The position numbers and the translations under genes were made by a program. The notes under the pieces were generated by a model. It was given only the letters and a program-made list of their open reading frames with translations. It was not told the DNA's origin and did no database searches. A stretch of 50,765 nt of DNA, taken from positions 1 through 50,765 of the forward strand of contig JACRGV010000077.1 of assembly GCA_016212215.1 (NCBI GenBank), in the 5' to 3' direction. Source of the DNA: Nitrospirota bacterium. GTDB lineage: Bacteria > Nitrospirota > 9FT-COMBO-42-15 > HDB-SIOI813. Positions 7,423 through 16,322 of this stretch are shown piece after piece (within the stretch, counting starts at the first letter, position 1; each line of letters begins with the position of its first letter).

Positions 7423-8381
7423 TTTATTGCCTCTTCAATCCTTCCTAAAACCTTCTCCTTCACCTCTTCCAATTGCCCTTTTACAAGGCATCCGGCTGCC
7501 ATGCTGTGGCCGCCTCCGCCGAACACAAGGGCGATTGTTGAGACATCTACTTTTCCGTTAGATCTCATGCTGATCTTATAGTCACTATTTGATTCACGGA
7601 ACAATACCGCAACCTCTACCCCGATAATAGAACGCGGGTAATTTATAAAATCTTCTACATCATCCTTTGTAGTCCCTGTTTCTTTATACATCGCTTCCCT
7701 GACTGTTATCCATGCAATCTTCCCGTTATCATGAACTGTAAGGTTTGACAGTACCAGGCCAAGCAGGTTAAGCCTTCCCATGCTGTTTCTGTTGTAAATA
7801 TTTTCAGCAATAATCCACGGGTTAGCCCCGGCCTTAACCATATCTGCCGATAGTCTGAATGTATCAGCATCCGTATTTGCATATCTGAATGACCCTGTCT
7901 CTGTAAGCAGTGCAGTATAAATACAGACCGCAATATCTGCATTAAGAGGAATGTTCAGCCTCTCCATTATTTCATATACAAGGCCGGCAGATGCAACAGA
8001 TTCCTCAACAAAATTAACATCCCCGAATCCTATATTTGTAATATGATGGTCAATATTAATAAGTATGTCTCCTGGAATATTTCCTTTTTGAAGGAATCCG
8101 ACCCTCTCAAGGTCCCCGCAGTCCACAGAAATGACCGCATCAAATCTTGTGGAAATATCTTCAACACCTTTTATCTGCTGAACATTATCACTGTGCGGAA
8201 GGAACTTTAAGTTAGCAGGAACAGGGTCTCTTGTGATAACCGACACCTTTTTTCCGGCAGAAGAAAGGGCATGGTATAGTGCAAGTGAAGAACCTATTGC
8301 ATCCCCTTCAGGATTGATATGCGTAGTTATTAAAAAGGTCTCCCTATTTTTTATTTCCTGAACTACATCTTCTATGCTCAT
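7410..8381 (-). CDS. nrnA: DHH-family phosphoesterase, NrnA-like (nanoRNase / pAp phosphatase), 323 aa
   Basis: DHH/DHHA1 phosphoesterase that in characterised members degrades 2-5-mer RNAs and 3'-phosphoadenosine 5'-phosphate. Metal-binding motifs are complete: H21 and D27 in THINPEGDAIGSS, D87 in SVDCGD, and D111-H112-H113 in INIDHHITN. The DHHA1 glycine-rich motif FGGGGHSMAAGC lies near residue 290. It overlaps rbfA by four bases (ATGA) and precedes truB, the usual rbfA-nrnA-truB order. Its C-terminal residues INSEQ are encoded by the adjoining heptamer repeat, so the natural end of the protein may have been rewritten. Confidence 0.93.
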   Translation of the reverse strand: MSIEDVVQEIKNRETFLITTHINPEGDAIGSSLALYHALSSAGKKVSVITRDPVPANLKFLPHSDNVQQIKGVEDISTRFDAVISVDCGDLERVGFLQKGNIPGDILINIDHHITNIGFGDVNFVEESVASAGLVYEIMERLNIPLNADIAVCIYTALLTETGSFRYANTDADTFRLSADMVKAGANPWIIAENIYNRNSMGRLNLLGLVLSNLTVHDNGKIAWITVREAMYKETGTTKDDVEDFINYPRSIIGVEVAVLFRESNSDYKISMRSNGKVDVSTIALVFGGGGHSMAAGCLVKGQLEEVKEKVLGRIEEAINSEQ

Positions 8382-8731
8382 TTATTTTCTTCCTTTTCTA
8401 ATTCACTAAGAATACTCAGGACATGTTCTGCCTTTTCCAGAGACTCGTCTAATCTGAAGTGCAGATCAGGTGTAAATTTAAGTGTTATCCTGTGCCCCAC
8501 CTCTCCCTTTATAAATCCGGCGGCGCTCTTCAATCCCTTCATTGTCTCTTCCTTAGTCCTGTCATCGCCGAATACACTGACAAATACCTTGGCATGTCTT
8601 AAATCCTCACTAACTTCAACAGCAGTAACTGTAACAAAGCCGACCCTCGGATCATGCAGCCGCCGGGCAATAATATCAGATACCTCAACCCGTATCTGAT
8701 CCCCTATTCTCTCTATTCTTTTAAATGACAT
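8378..8731 (-). CDS. rbfA: 30S ribosome-binding factor RbfA, 117 aa
   Basis: Late 30S maturation factor acting near the 5' end of 16S rRNA. It has the KH-type fold signature: RIERIGDQIRVEVSDIIARR, then DPRVGFVTVTAVEVSEDLRH, AKVFVSV and LKFTPDLHFRLDESLEKAEH. Length is normal. The upstream spacer carries CTGCTTA heptamers and separates it from the DUF503 gene. Confidence 0.97.
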   Translation of the reverse strand: MSFKRIERIGDQIRVEVSDIIARRLHDPRVGFVTVTAVEVSEDLRHAKVFVSVFGDDRTKEETMKGLKSAAGFIKGEVGHRITLKFTPDLHFRLDESLEKAEHVLSILSELEKEENK

Positions 8732-8745
8732 GAATCAGTATCTTT

Positions 8746-8776
8746 CCTGCTACCTGCTTACTGCTTACTGCTACCT
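8746..8776. repeat. Heptamer repeat, CTGCTTA family
   Basis: CTGCTAC, CTGCTTA, CTGCTTA, CTGCTAC units in the rbfA-DUF503 spacer. Confidence 0.75.
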
Positions 8777-8777
8777 T

Positions 8778-9059
8778 TTACAAAATCTCTATCTTATAAT
8801 TCAGTAGTTCTGCTGAACGGTTTTCCTGAACAAAGTTGACTATCTTGTCCAGCATACCGTTTATGTAACTCTTATCTGTGCCGATGCAGGCTACGCCGAT
8901 AACATCCCTCTGCCAAAGGTCATGGTCGGCAATTTCTGCAACTGATACATTATAATTATTCCGTATCTTATCTTTTAAGCTCTTGATTACCTGCCTCTTT
9001 GCCTTGAGTGACCCGCTGTCAGGTATGTATATCTCTAAGGTACAGATCCCTACGAACAT
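8778..9059 (-). CDS. ylxP: DUF503 family protein (YlxP-like), 93 aa
   Basis: Matches the DUF503/YlxP family in length and motifs (LEIYIPDSGSLKAKRQVIKS, SVAEIADHDLWQR, GVACIGTD). Members are small alpha-beta proteins, tied by gene order and in some species by data to ribosome biogenesis, usually lying between infB and rbfA exactly as here. It starts two bases after the infB stop. No enzyme motif is visible. Confidence 0.93.
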   Translation of the reverse strand: MFVGICTLEIYIPDSGSLKAKRQVIKSLKDKIRNNYNVSVAEIADHDLWQRDVIGVACIGTDKSYINGMLDKIVNFVQENRSAELLNYKIEIL

Positions 9060-9061
9060 TT

Positions 9062-11599
9062 CTATAATTTAGCCGCTATCTTCTCTATTATAAATGCCTC
9101 GATTATATCCCCTGATTTTATATCGTTAAAGTTTTCTATACCGATTCCACATTCATAACCTGCGTGAACCTCTTTAACATCATCTTTAAATCTTTTCAGA
9201 GAACCGATCTTACCCTTATAAACCTCCACATTATCCCTGATGAGCCTGACTCCCGTGCTCGCACGTGAAATTGTTCCATCTAAAATATAACAACCTGCAA
9301 TTGTACCGACTTTGGAAACTGCGAATACCTGCCTTACCTCTGCCCGGCCTGTTACCTGTTCCTTAAACGTAGGCTCAAGTAACCCCTCCATAGCCGCCTT
9401 AATATCTGCCACTGCATCATAAATTATATTATACAGTCGTATGTCCAGTTTTTCCTTCTCAGCAATTGAAAGCGCCTTGGGTTCAGGTCTGACATTAAAT
9501 CCTATTATTATTGCATTGGATGCGGATGCGAGCATAACATCGGTTTCTGTTATCCCGCCGACTCCACCATGTATCATTCTGACTTTAACAACATCAGTAC
9601 CCAGCCTTTCAAGCGCCTCACCTACTGCCTCAACAGAACCCTGCACATCCGCCTTGATGATAATATTTAATTCACGCATAGCCCCATTTTTGATCTGACT
9701 GTAGAGTTCATCAAGTGTCACCTTCTTTGCCTTCTCAAGCCCTGCAATCCTCTGTTTCTGTAACCTTGAGGCTGCAATGGATTTTGCTATATGCTCGTCA
9801 TCAACAACAGCAAATGTATCTCCTGCCTGCGGAACACCTGAAAAACCTATAACCTCAACCGGCGTAGCAGGCTGAGCAACCTGAGTCGGTTTACCTTTAT
9901 CGTTTAACAGCATCCTTACGCGGCCGGAGAATGTACCGCACACAAAAGAATCACCCTGCATTAAAGAACCGGACTCAACCAATACGGTTGCAACAGGGCC
10001 CCTTCCTTTGTCCAGTTTGGCCTCGAGTATCACACCTTTTGCATTCTTGTCAGGATTGGCCTTCAACTCAAGCACCTCTGCCTGCAGAAGCACCATCTCT
10101 ATCAGGTGTTCAAGTCCAATCCTCTGCTTTGCAGAGACCTCAACAAAGATATTCTGGCCTCCCCATGCCTCAGGAACCAGTCCATATTTAGTCAGCTCCT
10201 GCCTGATCCTTTCAGGATTTGATCCGGGTTTGTCAATCTTGTTAATCGCCACGATTATCGGGACATTGGCCGCCTTTGCATGGTTAATAGCCTCAATAGT
10301 CTGCGGCATAACACCGTCATCAGCCGCAACTACAAGAATAACTATATCAGTAACCTTTGCACCCCTTGCCCGCATTGCAGTAAAAGCCTCATGACCAGGG
10401 GTATCAAGGAATACAACCCTCTTCTCCCCTGTCTCCACAACATAAGCACCTATATGCTGGGTAATACCGCCGGCCTCTCCCTCTGTCACCCTTGTCTTCC
10501 TGATGGCATCGAGAAGCGATGTCTTTCCATGGTCAACATGGCCCATAACCGTCACAACAGGTGCCCTTGGTTTCAGAACCTCCTGAGATTCTTCCAGACC
10601 CTCTTCAATATATTCTTCGAGGCTCTTCTCCGCAGCCACCTCGACCTTCAATCCATAAGTATCAGCAATAAGCACTGCTGCATCTATATCAACAGGATGA
10701 TTGATTGTTACCATCATACCCATGTCTATGAGCTTTGCCATAATCTCACTGGACTTGATGCCAATCATGTCGGCAAACTCCTTTACTGTTGTCCCTTCAT
10801 AAAGCTTTATAACCTTTTTCCGCGGCTTTGTAATTTCTACAGGCTGTTCAGCCTGTTTAAGCCTCCTATGTGCAGCGCCGAACCCCTTTCCCTTCTTTTC
10901 TTTCTTGGGTATTGTCTTAAAACTCTTCCAGCGGTGTGAGATTAAGGTCTCATCCTCAGGCTCAGTAACTATGACCTTGAGACCCTTCTTTTTCTGTTCT
11001 TTTACGCCTGCCTTTTCAACCTTATCGGGAGTACCTTTTTCTTTCGGCTTAACAGCTTCAACTGCCGGTTTCAATCCCAGTTTCACAGATATAGGGGATA
11101 CGGGTTCAACTGCTTTGCCTTCGGACACAGAAGGAATAATAATCTCTCCAGGTTTCTCTATTGAAGTTGCAGACTCCGCGGGTGATTCCGTAGGTTCTTC
11201 TTTTTCTGATGGTATTATGAGCTTTTCTTCAACCTCTGTCTTTAACGCAATTCTTTCTTCAGCGCCGGCCGTTGAAACCGGAGACTCAACAGTAACAATA
11301 GTAACAGAAGCGGGTTGTTCTGCCTGTGTAACAGGGAGTTCTTCAACTGCTTCAGGCTTTACCTTTTTCTTAATAAGTATAGCCTTGGTAGAGCTTTTTA
11401 CCCCTTTAAACACCTCACTTATTTTATGTGATTCTTCCTCTTTCAGGCTTGCCTTGTTTTTAATCATATCGAGGGTTTTATCATCAAGAACTGTCATGTG
11501 GCTGGAGACAGCTATACCGAGCTTTTTTATGTCATCAATAAGTTCCTTACTGCTGACCCCTAAATCCTTTGCTAATTCAAAAACTCTTTTTCCACTCAT
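9062..11599 (-). CDS. infB: Translation initiation factor IF-2, 845 aa
   Basis: GTPase that brings initiator fMet-tRNA to the 30S subunit. Residues 1-50 are the IF2_N helical module ([20 protein letters not shown]), 55-260 a low-complexity charged linker, and about 265-325 the second IF2_N-like module. The G domain starts near 346: GHVDHGKT at 353-360, DTPGHEAF and NKID. Domains II, III and the C-terminal tRNA-binding domain ([28 protein letters not shown]) follow. All parts of the bacterial long form are present. It lies between nusA and DUF503. Confidence 0.97.
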   Translation of the reverse strand: MSGKRVFELAKDLGVSSKELIDDIKKLGIAVSSHMTVLDDKTLDMIKNKASLKEEESHKISEVFKGVKSSTKAILIKKKVKPEAVEELPVTQAEQPASVTIVTVESPVSTAGAEERIALKTEVEEKLIIPSEKEEPTESPAESATSIEKPGEIIIPSVSEGKAVEPVSPISVKLGLKPAVEAVKPKEKGTPDKVEKAGVKEQKKKGLKVIVTEPEDETLISHRWKSFKTIPKKEKKGKGFGAAHRRLKQAEQPVEITKPRKKVIKLYEGTTVKEFADMIGIKSSEIMAKLIDMGMMVTINHPVDIDAAVLIADTYGLKVEVAAEKSLEEYIEEGLEESQEVLKPRAPVVTVMGHVDHGKTSLLDAIRKTRVTEGEAGGITQHIGAYVVETGEKRVVFLDTPGHEAFTAMRARGAKVTDIVILVVAADDGVMPQTIEAINHAKAANVPIIVAINKIDKPGSNPERIRQELTKYGLVPEAWGGQNIFVEVSAKQRIGLEHLIEMVLLQAEVLELKANPDKNAKGVILEAKLDKGRGPVATVLVESGSLMQGDSFVCGTFSGRVRMLLNDKGKPTQVAQPATPVEVIGFSGVPQAGDTFAVVDDEHIAKSIAASRLQKQRIAGLEKAKKVTLDELYSQIKNGAMRELNIIIKADVQGSVEAVGEALERLGTDVVKVRMIHGGVGGITETDVMLASASNAIIIGFNVRPEPKALSIAEKEKLDIRLYNIIYDAVADIKAAMEGLLEPTFKEQVTGRAEVRQVFAVSKVGTIAGCYILDGTISRASTGVRLIRDNVEVYKGKIGSLKRFKDDVKEVHAGYECGIGIENFNDIKSGDIIEAFIIEKIAAKL

Positions 11600-11644
11600 A
11601 GTTTATTTCACTCCGGGAAAATATAACAATACATGTTAGTGATT

Positions 11645-11682
11645 TGTTCACTATTCACTATTCTCTATTCACTATTCTCTCC
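11645..11682. repeat. Heptamer repeat, TTCACTA family, entering nusA
   Basis: TTCACTA, TTCACTA, TTCTCTA, TTCACTA, TTCTCTC. The run crosses the nusA stop codon at 11665 and encodes its final residues (GENSE). Confidence 0.8.
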
Positions 11683-12783
11683 ACTTTCTACTTTCATCTC
11701 CCTTGCCATGCTCTGCTCTATCTCATTCTCCTTTTCTTTATTTCTCTTCGCCTCATAATCCGTCTCGCTGATAATATCTATTTTCCAATTAGCAAGTTTT
11801 GCCGCCAATCTTACATTCTGCCCCTTCTTACCTATTGCCAGTGATAACTGCTGATCTGTAACTACAACGAGTGCTGATTTTTCTTCCTCATTTATACCGA
11901 CCCTTTCAACCACTGCAGGGCTGAGTGCCTCAGCAATAAACACCCTCGGATCTTCAGACCATGGTATAATATCAATCTTTTCTCCGCGTAACTCACGCAC
12001 AACTGCCTGAACTCGGGACCCCTTCATACCCACACATGCCCCGACAGGGTCAACGGATGGGTCCTTGGAATTAACCGATATTTTAGTCCTGTCTCCAGGC
12101 TCCCTGACAACATTCTTTATTTCAACAATCTTTTCGTATATCTCAGGAACTTCTATTGCAAATAATTTGCTTACAAACTCAGGATGGCTTCGGGAAAGTA
12201 TAAGCTGAGGGCCTTTAGACGAAGGCTTTACCTCACATAACATCGCCCTGACGCGGTCCCCCCGCCTGAATGTCTCCCGTGGGATCTGCTCTTTAAATGG
12301 AAGCAGTGCCTCTGTCTTTCCCAGGTCAACAATATAATTCCTGCTCTCCTGACCTAATATTACGCCATGAACAATATCACCCTGACGGTGAATGAAATCC
12401 TTGTATACAGTGTCCCATTCCGCTTCCCTTACTTTTTGAAAGATTACCTGTTTTGCTGTCTGTGCGGCTATTCTTCCAAAGTCACCTATCTCTATCAATG
12501 CACCTATTTCATCACCAAGGTCTGCCTCGTTGTCAATCTTTCTGGCCTCTTCAAGGGTAATCTCTTCTTTTGGATTTACAACATTTTCAACAATCCTTTT
12601 TATAAGTATAACCTGAATCTCCCCTGATTTGTTGTCAATCTCAATCTGTATGTTATCAGAGGCACCGAAACATTTCTTTGCCGCGGTTGTAAGGGCGGAC
12701 TTTACAGCGCTTATTATTGTTTCGCTGTTTATCCCTTTCTCCCTGCTTATCTGTTCTATAACATTAACAAGTTCCCGATTCAT
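11665..12783 (-). CDS. nusA: Transcription termination/antitermination factor NusA, 372 aa
   Basis: RNA polymerase-associated factor controlling pausing, termination and antitermination. Order: NusA_N (1-125, MNRELVNVIEQISREKGI), S1 domain (about 130-200, GVILGQESRNYIVDLGKTEA), KH1 (DPVGACVGMKGSRVQAVVREL) and KH2 (AIGKKGQNVRLAAKL). It lacks the acidic C-terminal repeats of enterobacterial NusA, as in many other phyla. AGGAGG precedes the ATG. The last residues GENSE come from a heptamer repeat. Confidence 0.97.
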   Translation of the reverse strand: MNRELVNVIEQISREKGINSETIISAVKSALTTAAKKCFGASDNIQIEIDNKSGEIQVILIKRIVENVVNPKEEITLEEARKIDNEADLGDEIGALIEIGDFGRIAAQTAKQVIFQKVREAEWDTVYKDFIHRQGDIVHGVILGQESRNYIVDLGKTEALLPFKEQIPRETFRRGDRVRAMLCEVKPSSKGPQLILSRSHPEFVSKLFAIEVPEIYEKIVEIKNVVREPGDRTKISVNSKDPSVDPVGACVGMKGSRVQAVVRELRGEKIDIIPWSEDPRVFIAEALSPAVVERVGINEEEKSALVVVTDQQLSLAIGKKGQNVRLAAKLANWKIDIISETDYEAKRNKEKENEIEQSMAREMKVESGENSE

Positions 12784-12822
12784 GACTACTTCTTCCTCCT
12801 AATTAAATGATAGATAAATGAT

Positions 12823-12862
12823 GGAAATTTAAAATTTTAAACTCAATTTAAACTCAAATTGG
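12823..12862. repeat. AT-rich degenerate period-7-like repeat
   Basis: AAATTTA, AAATTTT, AAACTCA and further AAACTCA units in the rimP-nusA spacer. Periodicity is looser than in the other families. Confidence 0.45.
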
Positions 12863-12871
12863 CGGGCAATA

Positions 12872-13330
12872 CTAAAACTCAACAACGAGCTTTGCATTTG
12901 CCGCGTCAGAAAATAATATATCAATTACATCTTTATTTTCATTTTCTATTGTTATCTTTTCCCCTTCAACTGAAATAATCCTGCCCTTAAAAGAAGTCAC
13001 GCCATTATAAGGTTTCCGTGTATTTATCTTAACCAGTTTACCGGTGAACCTTGAGTAATCACTAATCTGTTTAAGCGGCCTGTCGAGCCCAGGCGATGAA
13101 ACCTCCAAGACATAAGCATGCTGAATAAGGTCCTCTGCATCAAGCGTACGGCTAAGCTCAGAACTCACACCTGCACATTCATCCAGAGTCACGCCACCTT
13201 CTTTATCAATATATATACGCAGAATCCACCTCTTCCCCTGCGTAATATATTCCATATCAAACAACGTAAGACCAAAAGAATCTACTACTGACTTAATGAT
13301 GTCTTGAATATTTTCTGTCGAGTAGGTCAT
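12872..13330 (-). CDS. rimP: Ribosome maturation factor RimP, 152 aa
   Basis: Assembly factor for the 30S head. Conserved segments: GLTLFDMEYITQGKRWILRI, IDKEGGVTLDECAGVSSELS, LEVSSPGLDRPLK. The frame is open to an ATG at 13345, but those extra residues (MEIFG) are encoded by the edge of a dispersed G/C repeat whose flank reads AATCTCCATAGC at several other sites. The next ATG at 13330 (MTYSTENIQD) has GGAG 9 bases upstream and is my preferred start. First gene of the rimP-nusA-infB operon. Confidence 0.92.
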   Translation of the reverse strand: MTYSTENIQDIIKSVVDSFGLTLFDMEYITQGKRWILRIYIDKEGGVTLDECAGVSSELSRTLDAEDLIQHAYVLEVSSPGLDRPLKQISDYSRFTGKLVKINTRKPYNGVTSFKGRIISVEGEKITIENENKDVIDILFSDAANAKLVVEF

Positions 13331-13337
13331 TCCGAAA

Positions 13338-13391
13338 ATCTCCATAGCTCAGCCCCACCCTGACCCTCCCCCCTCAAGGGGGAGGGAATAA
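13338..13391. repeat. G/C-rich dispersed palindrome, copy 2
   Basis: AATCTCCATAGCTC flank, then CCCTCCCCCCTCAAGGGGGAGGG and AATAA. It touches the longest rimP reading frame and probably supplies its GGAG ribosome binding site. Confidence 0.85.
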
Positions 13392-13422
13392 TTTTGGCGA
13401 TCCTTTTCCTCATGGGAGTTTT

Positions 13423-13462
13423 TTCTTACTTCTTATATCTTACTTCTAACTTCTTACTTCTC
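13423..13462. repeat. Heptamer repeat, ACTTCTA/ACTTCTT family
   Basis: TCTTACTTCTTATATCTTAC followed by TTCTAACTTCTTACTTCT; seven-base spacing of the CTT core, in the rimP leader. Confidence 0.8.
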
Positions 13463-13484
13463 CCCGCCAAGCTCTTCCCCCCCC

Positions 13485-13516
13485 AAAAAAAAAGTGGGCT
13501 AAACCTCCGCCCACTT
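13485..13516 (-). terminator. Terminator-like hairpin in the rimP-nusA leader (candidate attenuator)
   Basis: Minus-strand RNA would read AAGTGGGC, a nine-base loop, GCCCACTT and then an unbroken U run and a G run. That is a textbook intrinsic terminator, but it lies between the candidate operon promoter (13545-13573) and rimP, only about 20 bases into the transcript. It could attenuate the operon that encodes NusA. I see no obvious alternative anti-terminator stem. Confidence 0.6.
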
Positions 13517-13544
13517 GAAAAGTCGAGCTCAATTGTACGGACTA

Positions 13545-13573
13545 CATATAGCATATCAAAGAAAAAAAAGCAA
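13545..13573 (-). promoter_or_regulatory. Candidate promoter for the rimP-nusA-infB operon
   Basis: On the minus strand: TTGCTT (13573-13568), 17-base spacer, TATATG (13550-13545), with TGC just before the -10 box (extended -10). Predicted start near 13538. Confidence 0.5.
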
Positions 13574-13585
13574 CCAAAAACAGGG

Positions 13586-13614
13586 TTGACATTTAGAACT
13601 GATTTAGGGATTAT
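13586..13614 (+). promoter_or_regulatory. Candidate promoter for tRNA-Leu
   Basis: Perfect TTGACA at 13586-13591, 17-base spacer, GATTAT at 13609-13614; predicted start about 15 bases before the mature tRNA. Confidence 0.6.
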
Positions 13615-13635
13615 ATGTAGCATCAGAAAAAACCG

Positions 13636-13722
13636 GCCGGAGTGGTGAAACTGGTAGACGCACGGGACTCAAAATCCCGCGAGGGCAACCTCATGTCGGT
13701 TCGATTCCGACCTCCGGCACCA
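13636..13722 (+). tRNA. tRNA-Leu (CAA anticodon)
   Basis: 87 bases with encoded CCA. Acceptor stem GCCGGAG / CTCCGGC, discriminator A, D-loop with GGTAGACGC, anticodon stem CGGGA / TCCCG with loop CTCAAAA giving anticodon CAA at 13670-13672 (reads UUG), long class II variable arm (CGAGGGCAACCTCAT), and T arm with GGTTCGATTCC. The long variable arm and CAA anticodon identify leucine. Confidence 0.97.
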
Positions 13723-13740
13723 ATTACCCCCAAAAAAATA

Positions 13741-13775
13741 AAGGCCCAATGGTTTGTTCCCACTGGGCCTTTTAT
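13741..13775. terminator. Bidirectional intrinsic terminator
   Basis: AAGGCCCA ... TGGGCCTT stem with inner GG/CC pairs, preceded by an A-rich run and followed by TTTTATT. It can end both the tRNA-Leu transcript (plus) and the small lipoprotein gene (minus, stop at 13796). Confidence 0.8.
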
Positions 13776-13795
13776 TACAACATACAAATACTTTA

Positions 13796-13996
13796 TTACT
13801 TTCCAGCCGGTGCTGCAGGTGCTGCCGGCGCTGGTGCACCAGGAGCTGCAGGAGCCTGTCCTTCTGCTGGAGGAGCTGGCTGAGTCTCTGATGGAGGAGG
13901 CGGCGGTGGAGCCGGCGCTTCTTTTTTCTGACAACCGGCAATAGCGATAGAACCTGCCATAACCAGTGTTAACAACATTATCAGTCCTTTTTTCAT
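13796..13996 (-). CDS. Small Pro/Ala-rich lipoprotein, 66 aa
   Basis: Lipoprotein signal peptide with lipobox IAIAGC (cysteine at about residue 21), then QKKEAP and a low-complexity tail of Pro, Ala, Gly and Glu to the end. AGGAGGTG lies upstream of the ATG. Such tails suggest an extended spacer anchored to a membrane; no enzymatic domain is present. Monocistronic, with its own terminator. Confidence 0.75.
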   Translation of the reverse strand: MKKGLIMLLTLVMAGSIAIAGCQKKEAPAPPPPPPSETQPAPPAEGQAPAAPGAPAPAAPAAPAGK

Positions 13997-14137
13997 TTTA
14001 TTCTTTCACCTCCTTTCTGCATTATGAATTGTAATCACTTGTTTAATTATTAAATGACATCTTTTTCTCAAGTAGTTTATCTTGCGGATAACCGCAGGGC
14101 AGGAAATATTGTCTTATTATTATATCCATATAAATAC

Positions 14138-14151
14138 CGGTAATGTTACCG
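14138..14151. promoter_or_regulatory. Short inverted repeat, possible operator
   Basis: CGGTAA-TG-TTACCG, perfect 6-bp arms, in the 298-base divergent spacer between the lipoprotein and the KefB-like gene. The regulator is unknown. A second small inverted repeat (TTGCGGATAACCGCA) lies at about 14090. Confidence 0.3.
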
Positions 14152-14215
14152 ACATGATATTAAACATGAACAAAAAGCCATTGTCAAGCTAAATTTATCA
14201 TATCTCAAAACTCCC

Positions 14216-14244
14216 TTGCATCCGCTGTGTTGTTTTTGTATAGT
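14216..14244 (+). promoter_or_regulatory. Candidate promoter for the KefB-like gene
   Basis: TTGCAT at 14216-14221, 17-base spacer, TATAGT at 14239-14244; about 43 bases of leader to the ATG at 14295. Confidence 0.5.
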
Positions 14245-14294
14245 AGACAAACAAAAATAGAATAAAAATAAGAAATGCCCTGCCTTCTCCAAGT

Positions 14295-16283
14295 ATGGAA
14301 TTTGAATTCTTAAAATCACTCGTTGCTATCCTTGGTGTCTCTGCAATTGTAGTATTTATCCTCGGCAGGCTGAGGGTCTCTTCAGTCGTCGGTTTCCTTA
14401 TAGCAGGTGTAATCTTAGGACCTCACGGATTCGGACTTATTAAGAACGTACATGATGTTGAAGTCCTTGCTGAAATCGGAATCATTCTCCTGATGTTCAC
14501 AATCGGGATGGAGTTTTCCTTAAAGAATCTCCTTCAACTGCGTCATGCGGTTTTTGGGGGCGGGCTGTTTCAAATTATTTTCACTACCGGTGCGGTTACT
14601 ATATTAAGTATCCTGTTTCTTCATAACAGTATTAGTACGGCAATATTCAGCGGATTTATTGTATCCCTCAGCAGTACCGCCATTGTTATGAAAATACTCC
14701 ACGACCGTGGAGAGATATACACACCGCACAGCCGCATGTCGCTCGGTATCCTGATATTTCAGGACCTTTGTGTTGTGCCGTTTATGCTGTTTGTGCCCAT
14801 TTTGGGAGGTAATGGAGGCAGTGTATCAGACATCGTTTATACCATGTTTACCGCATCAGTTGTGATTGGGATCGTCCTGCTTGCTGCAAACTGGGGAGTA
14901 CCTCATATACTGCATCAGGTTGTCAGTACACGAAGCCGTGAATTATTTGTTATTACTATTATATTTCTATGCCTCGGCACAGCCTTTCTAACGTCCAGAT
15001 TGGGACTATCCCTTGCACTCGGCGCCTTTCTTGCGGGTATTGTCATTTCAGAATCAGAATACGCATCTCAGGCTGTATCAGACATCCTCCCATTTAAGGA
15101 AAGCTTCACAGGCCTTTTTTTTATTTCAATAGGCATGCTTCTCGAACTAAATTTATTGCACACAAACCTTATAACGGTTACAACAGTAGTCTTAGTTATA
15201 TTTTTCTTAAAGATTATTATTACTGCTATGTCCGCGTCTGTTTTTGGTCTCTCTTTAAGGAGTTCAGTTCAGACAGGGCTATATCTCTCACAAATAGGGG
15301 AATTCTCTTTTGTCCTTGCTGCATCAGGTAAAACCTACGGACTGATAACTTATAACACCTACCAGATATTTCTGGCGGCATCCGTTATAACAATGATACT
15401 AACCCCGTTCATGATCTCTTCTGCACCGCATATATCCTCATGGCTAATCTCCATGCCGTTTTCACGAAGGTTTAAGAGGGTCAGACGGACACTGGAAAGG
15501 GATGTGCACAGCCGCAGGACTAATCATGTTATCGTTATAGGCTTCGGCATAAACGGGCGGCACCTTGCAAGCGTGCTTAAAGAATCGGAAATACCTTATG
15601 CTGTTTTGGAGCTGAACAGCAGTACAGTAAAAAAGATGAAAAAAAAGGGTGAACCTATCTCTTATGGCGATGGGACAAGGATCGAGATACTTCATAAACT
15701 CGGTATTGATAGTGCCAAGGTGCTTGTAATAGCAATATCCGATGCAGCAGCAACAAGGAGGATAGTACAGATTGCAAGAAAGGAGAATCGAAACCTTTAT
15801 ATCATCGTGAGGACCCGTTATATTGCTGAGGTAGATGACCTTATAAGAACAGGGGCCAATGAGGTTATACCTGAAGAGTTTGAAACATCTATAGAGATAT
15901 TTTCAAGAGTACTTGATCATTATCACATCCCGAAAAATGTAATTACTGATCATATAGAAAACATAAGAAAGGATTGCTACAGCGTGTTAAGAGGAGTAGA
16001 ACTTCCAGGTAAAGACCTTGCCGCAAGATATGAACTGTTAAAGGGGGTAGAAACAGAAACCTACCTTGTAAAAGAACGGTCCATGGCCGCAGGACATTCC
16101 CTCAAAGAATTAAACCTGAGGGCTGAGACCGGGGCAACTATTATTGCTGTTAAACGCGGAGAGATGCTTCATCAAAACCCACCACCTGAATTTGTTCTGA
16201 CATCAGGAGACATTCTGCTTTTTATAGGAAAAAGAGAAGATATTAACAGGGCGATAGGGTATGTTGAATCATCATCAAAATAA
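14295..16283 (+). CDS. Cation:proton antiporter, CPA2 family (KefB/KefC-like) with RCK domains, 662 aa
   Basis: Monovalent cation/proton antiporter or K+ efflux protein of the inner membrane. Residues 1-385 form about 12 hydrophobic segments with Na_H_exchanger motifs (FLIAGVILGPHGFGLI, SSTAIVMKIL, ALGAFLAGIVISES, LSQIGEFSFVLA). Residues 411-528 are a TrkA_N/RCK nucleotide-binding domain with GFGINGRH (GxGxxG type), and about 575-658 a TrkA_C domain ending in ILLFIGKREDINRA. The full KefB-like architecture is present. No glutathione-gating partner (KefF/G) is next to it, so ion and gating are unresolved. Confidence 0.9.
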   Translation: MEFEFLKSLVAILGVSAIVVFILGRLRVSSVVGFLIAGVILGPHGFGLIKNVHDVEVLAEIGIILLMFTIGMEFSLKNLLQLRHAVFGGGLFQIIFTTGAVTILSILFLHNSISTAIFSGFIVSLSSTAIVMKILHDRGEIYTPHSRMSLGILIFQDLCVVPFMLFVPILGGNGGSVSDIVYTMFTASVVIGIVLLAANWGVPHILHQVVSTRSRELFVITIIFLCLGTAFLTSRLGLSLALGAFLAGIVISESEYASQAVSDILPFKESFTGLFFISIGMLLELNLLHTNLITVTTVVLVIFFLKIIITAMSASVFGLSLRSSVQTGLYLSQIGEFSFVLAASGKTYGLITYNTYQIFLAASVITMILTPFMISSAPHISSWLISMPFSRRFKRVRRTLERDVHSRRTNHVIVIGFGINGRHLASVLKESEIPYAVLELNSSTVKKMKKKGEPISYGDGTRIEILHKLGIDSAKVLVIAISDAAATRRIVQIARKENRNLYIIVRTRYIAEVDDLIRTGANEVIPEEFETSIEIFSRVLDHYHIPKNVITDHIENIRKDCYSVLRGVELPGKDLAARYELLKGVETETYLVKERSMAAGHSLKELNLRAETGATIIAVKRGEMLHQNPPPEFVLTSGDILLFIGKREDINRAIGYVESSSK

Positions 16284-16322
16284 GGTTGTAATTCCCTATT
16301 AGAGTGTCCTATAATTATCAAT

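Noticed and set aside
13623-13944. Several frames over the tRNA-Leu and lipoprotein on either strand
   Set aside because: They overlap a clear tRNA and a Pro/Ala low-complexity gene, whose codon bias opens false frames on the other strand.
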